A DNA stretch of 64,000 bases from Cryobacterium sp. PAMC25264. GTDB lineage: Bacteria; Actinomycetota; Actinomycetes; Actinomycetales; Microbacteriaceae. Below are positions 62,452 through 64,000 of the stretch, piece by piece. The number at the start of each line of letters is the position of its first letter. The stretch's first letter is position 1. The stretch spans positions 62,001 through 126,000 of the forward strand of contig NZ_CP080383.1 in the NCBI RefSeq assembly GCF_019443325.1, read 5' to 3'. The notes beneath the pieces are model-generated. The model was given only the letters and a program-made list of their open reading frames with translations. It was not told the origin of the DNA and did no database searches. The translations under genes and the position numbers were made by a program.

Positions 62452-63213
62452 TTACGGCTTGCCCCGCATGATGGCCTGCTTGACCTCGGCGATGGCCTGC
62501 GTCACCTGGATGCCGCGCGGGCAGGCTTCGGTGCAGTTGAAGGTCGTGCGGCAACGCCAGACGCCTTCCTTGTCGTTGAGGATGTCCAGGCGCACGGCGG
62601 CGCTGTCGTCGCGGGAGTCGAAGATGAACCGGTGTGCGTTCACGATCGCGGCCGGGCCGAAGTACTGGCCGTCGGTCCAGAAGACCGGGCAGCTCGACGT
62701 GCACGCGGCGCAGAGGATGCACTTGGTGGTGTCGTCGAAACGCTCGCGCTGGGCGACGGTCTGGATGCGCTCCTTGCCGTCCTTGGGCAGGTTCTGCGCC
62801 ATCAGGAACGGCTGCACCTCGCGGAAGGAAGCGAAGAACGGCTCCATGTCCACGATCAGGTCCTTCTCCAGCGGCAGGCCCTTGATGGCCTCCACGGTGA
62901 CGGGCTTGGTGATGTCGAGGTCCTTGATCAGGGTCTTGCAGGCCAGGCGGTTGCGCCCGTTGATGCGCATCGCATCGGAGCCACAGATGCCGTGCGCGCA
63001 GGAGCGGCGGAAGCTCAGGGAGCCGTCCTGTTCCCACTTGATCTTGTGCAGCGCGTCCAGGATGCGGTCGGTCGCGTACATCTGAACGTCATAGTTCTCC
63101 CAGTGCGGGTCTTCGTCGGTCTCCGGGTTGAACCGGCGCACCGACAGGGTGACCGTGAACGACTGGATCTCTTCGGGAACCGCTGGAGGCTTCTCGAGGG
63201 TGGGGGTGCTCAC
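62452..63213 (-). CDS. sdhB: Succinate dehydrogenase iron-sulfur subunit
   Basis: A 253-residue SdhB carrying electrons from FAD to quinone. GTG 63213 shares its G with the sdhA stop (TAGTG). The [2Fe-2S] ligands are in RRSCAHGICGSDAM and ACKTL; the C-terminal [4Fe-4S]/[3Fe-4S] ligands are in CILCAACTSSCPVFW and FNCTEACPRGI. The sequence is the normal length for the actinobacterial complex. sdhC and sdhD would lie upstream of sdhA, outside the window. Confidence 0.97.
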   Translation of the reverse strand: MSTPTLEKPPAVPEEIQSFTVTLSVRRFNPETDEDPHWENYDVQMYATDRILDALHKIKWEQDGSLSFRRSCAHGICGSDAMRINGRNRLACKTLIKDLDITKPVTVEAIKGLPLEKDLIVDMEPFFASFREVQPFLMAQNLPKDGKERIQTVAQRERFDDTTKCILCAACTSSCPVFWTDGQYFGPAAIVNAHRFIFDSRDDSAAVRLDILNDKEGVWRCRTTFNCTEACPRGIQVTQAIAEVKQAIMRGKP

Positions 63214-64000
63214 TAGTACTTCCTCTCCATCGGCTGGTAGCGCGTAATGGTCACGGGCTTCCAGTCGAGCGAAATGTGGTCGGCAGCATCCGCCGACAGC
63301 GCGTCGCCGGACAGGTAGGCCATGGTGTGCTGCAGGTAGTTGACGTCGTCGCGCAGGGGATAGTCGTCGCGCATGTGGCCGCCGCGGCTTTCCTTGCGGT
63401 TGCGCGCGGAGTACACGACAACCTCGGCCAGGTCGAGCAGGAAGCCCAGCTCGACGGCCTCGAGCAGGTCGGTGTTGAACCGGCGGCCCTTGTCCTGCAC
63501 GCCGATGTTCTTGTAGCGCTCGCGGAGCAGGTGGATGGTCTCGGTCACCTCGGAGAGGGACTCGTCGGTGCGGAACACCTGTGCCTTGGCGTCCATGACC
63601 TCCTGCAGCTCGCGGCGGAGCACGGCGATGCGCTCGGTGCCGGTGGAGGTGCGGATGGTGGCCAGCAGCTCGCGCACGAACTTGGCCGGGTCTTCGGGCA
63701 GCGGCACGAACTCGGCGGTCTTGACGTACTCGACAGCGTTGTTGCCGGCGCGCTTGCCGAACACGTTGATGTCCAGGAGCGAGTTGGTGCCGAGCCGGTT
63801 GGAGCCGTGTACCGAGACGCAGGCGCATTCGCCGGCGGCGTAGAGGCCCGGCACGACGGTGGCGTTGTCGCGGAGCACCTCGGCCTTGACGTTGGTGGGA
63901 ATGCCGCCCATCGCGTAGTGCGCGGTGGGCATCACGGGCACCGGCTCGGTGACAGGGTCGACGCCGAGGTAGGTGCGGGCGAACTCGGTGATGTCGGGCA
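63213..64000 (-). CDS. sdhA: Succinate dehydrogenase flavoprotein subunit, C-terminal part
   Basis: The last ~262 residues of SdhA; the start is beyond the window edge. PVMPTAHYAMGGIPTN contains the active-site His/Arg region, and YAAGECACVSVHGSNRLGTN is the FAD-binding signature, followed by SLLDINVFGKRAGNNAVEYV. The C-terminal SHRGGHMRDDYPLRDD-type segment appears as ESRGGHMRDDYPLRDD. It is translationally coupled to sdhB by a one-base overlap. Confidence 0.97.
   Translation of the reverse strand, partial: PDITEFARTYLGVDPVTEPVPVMPTAHYAMGGIPTNVKAEVLRDNATVVPGLYAAGECACVSVHGSNRLGTNSLLDINVFGKRAGNNAVEYVKTAEFVPLPEDPAKFVRELLATIRTSTGTERIAVLRRELQEVMDAKAQVFRTDESLSEVTETIHLLRERYKNIGVQDKGRRFNTDLLEAVELGFLLDLAEVVVYSARNRKESRGGHMRDDYPLRDDVNYLQHTMAYLSGDALSADAADHISLDWKPVTITRYQPMERKY

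Noticed and set aside
1..64000. Prophage, integrative element or transposon
   Set aside because: No integrase, transposase, phage structural or conjugation gene was found, and the tRNA-Thr gene has no visible direct-repeat copy nearby that would mark an attachment site.

Overview
The window is a high-GC chromosomal segment of an actinobacterium. The best fit is the family Microbacteriaceae (Cryobacterium/Leifsonia-like). This is inferred from the GC content, frequent GTG/TTG starts, an RskA-type sigma/anti-sigma pair, a class F sortase, a RamB-like regulator, GTP-dependent PEP carboxykinase and repeats of the GGTCTCGACAGGCTCGACC type. It carries mostly housekeeping and catabolic genes; no prophage, conjugative element, transposase or CRISPR array was found.

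Layout. 1-8.4 kb: hydrolase tail, TetR regulator, tRNA-Thr(CGT), GH13 glucosidase, YbaK-type deacylase, SGNH hydrolase, Gfo/Idh oxidoreductase, PBP4-type D-Ala-D-Ala carboxypeptidase, nicotinamidase. 8.8-12.2 kb: surface locus with a DUF4397 protein, a class F sortase, an ECF sigma factor and an RskA-type anti-sigma factor. 12.4-21.3 kb: membrane protein, aldehyde dehydrogenase, SpoU methyltransferase, thiolase plus SDR pair, nucleoside hydrolase, decayed glycoside hydrolase remnants, esterase. 21.5-28.4 kb: regulatory block with a two-component system, GNAT enzyme, membrane protein/winged-helix pair, MarR regulator, MBL-fold and SnoaL-like pair. 28.6-33.5 kb: glucose-6-phosphate dehydrogenase, RamB-like regulator divergent from pckG. 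33.9-41.6 kb: ROK regulator, sugar ABC importer and GH38 alpha-mannosidase. 41.8-47.6 kb: ABC exporter, MHS-family transporter, MASE1-like kinase divergent from a lone receiver. 47.7-51.5 kb: ribD-ribE-ribBA-ribH behind an FMN riboswitch. 51.5-56.9 kb: SorC-type regulator divergent from glpD-glpF-glpK. 57.4-64 kb: HAD phosphatase, GNAT, trpS, exonuclease III, YihY protein, a small secreted protein, and sdhB with part of sdhA.

Two themes cut across the window. First, the intergenic spaces hold several families of short structured repeats: six 61-bp palindromes, six 55-bp elements, two loci of oppositely oriented 19-bp tandem arrays, a 172-bp tandem repeat, a 33-bp tandem repeat and a 101-bp inverted repeat. 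Second, six genes are each broken by one frameshift, and each is repaired by adding exactly one base. That uniformity points to undercalled bases in the assembly more than to gene decay. True decay is likely only for the glycoside hydrolase fragments at 19.4-19.8 kb and a short fragment at 28.4 kb.
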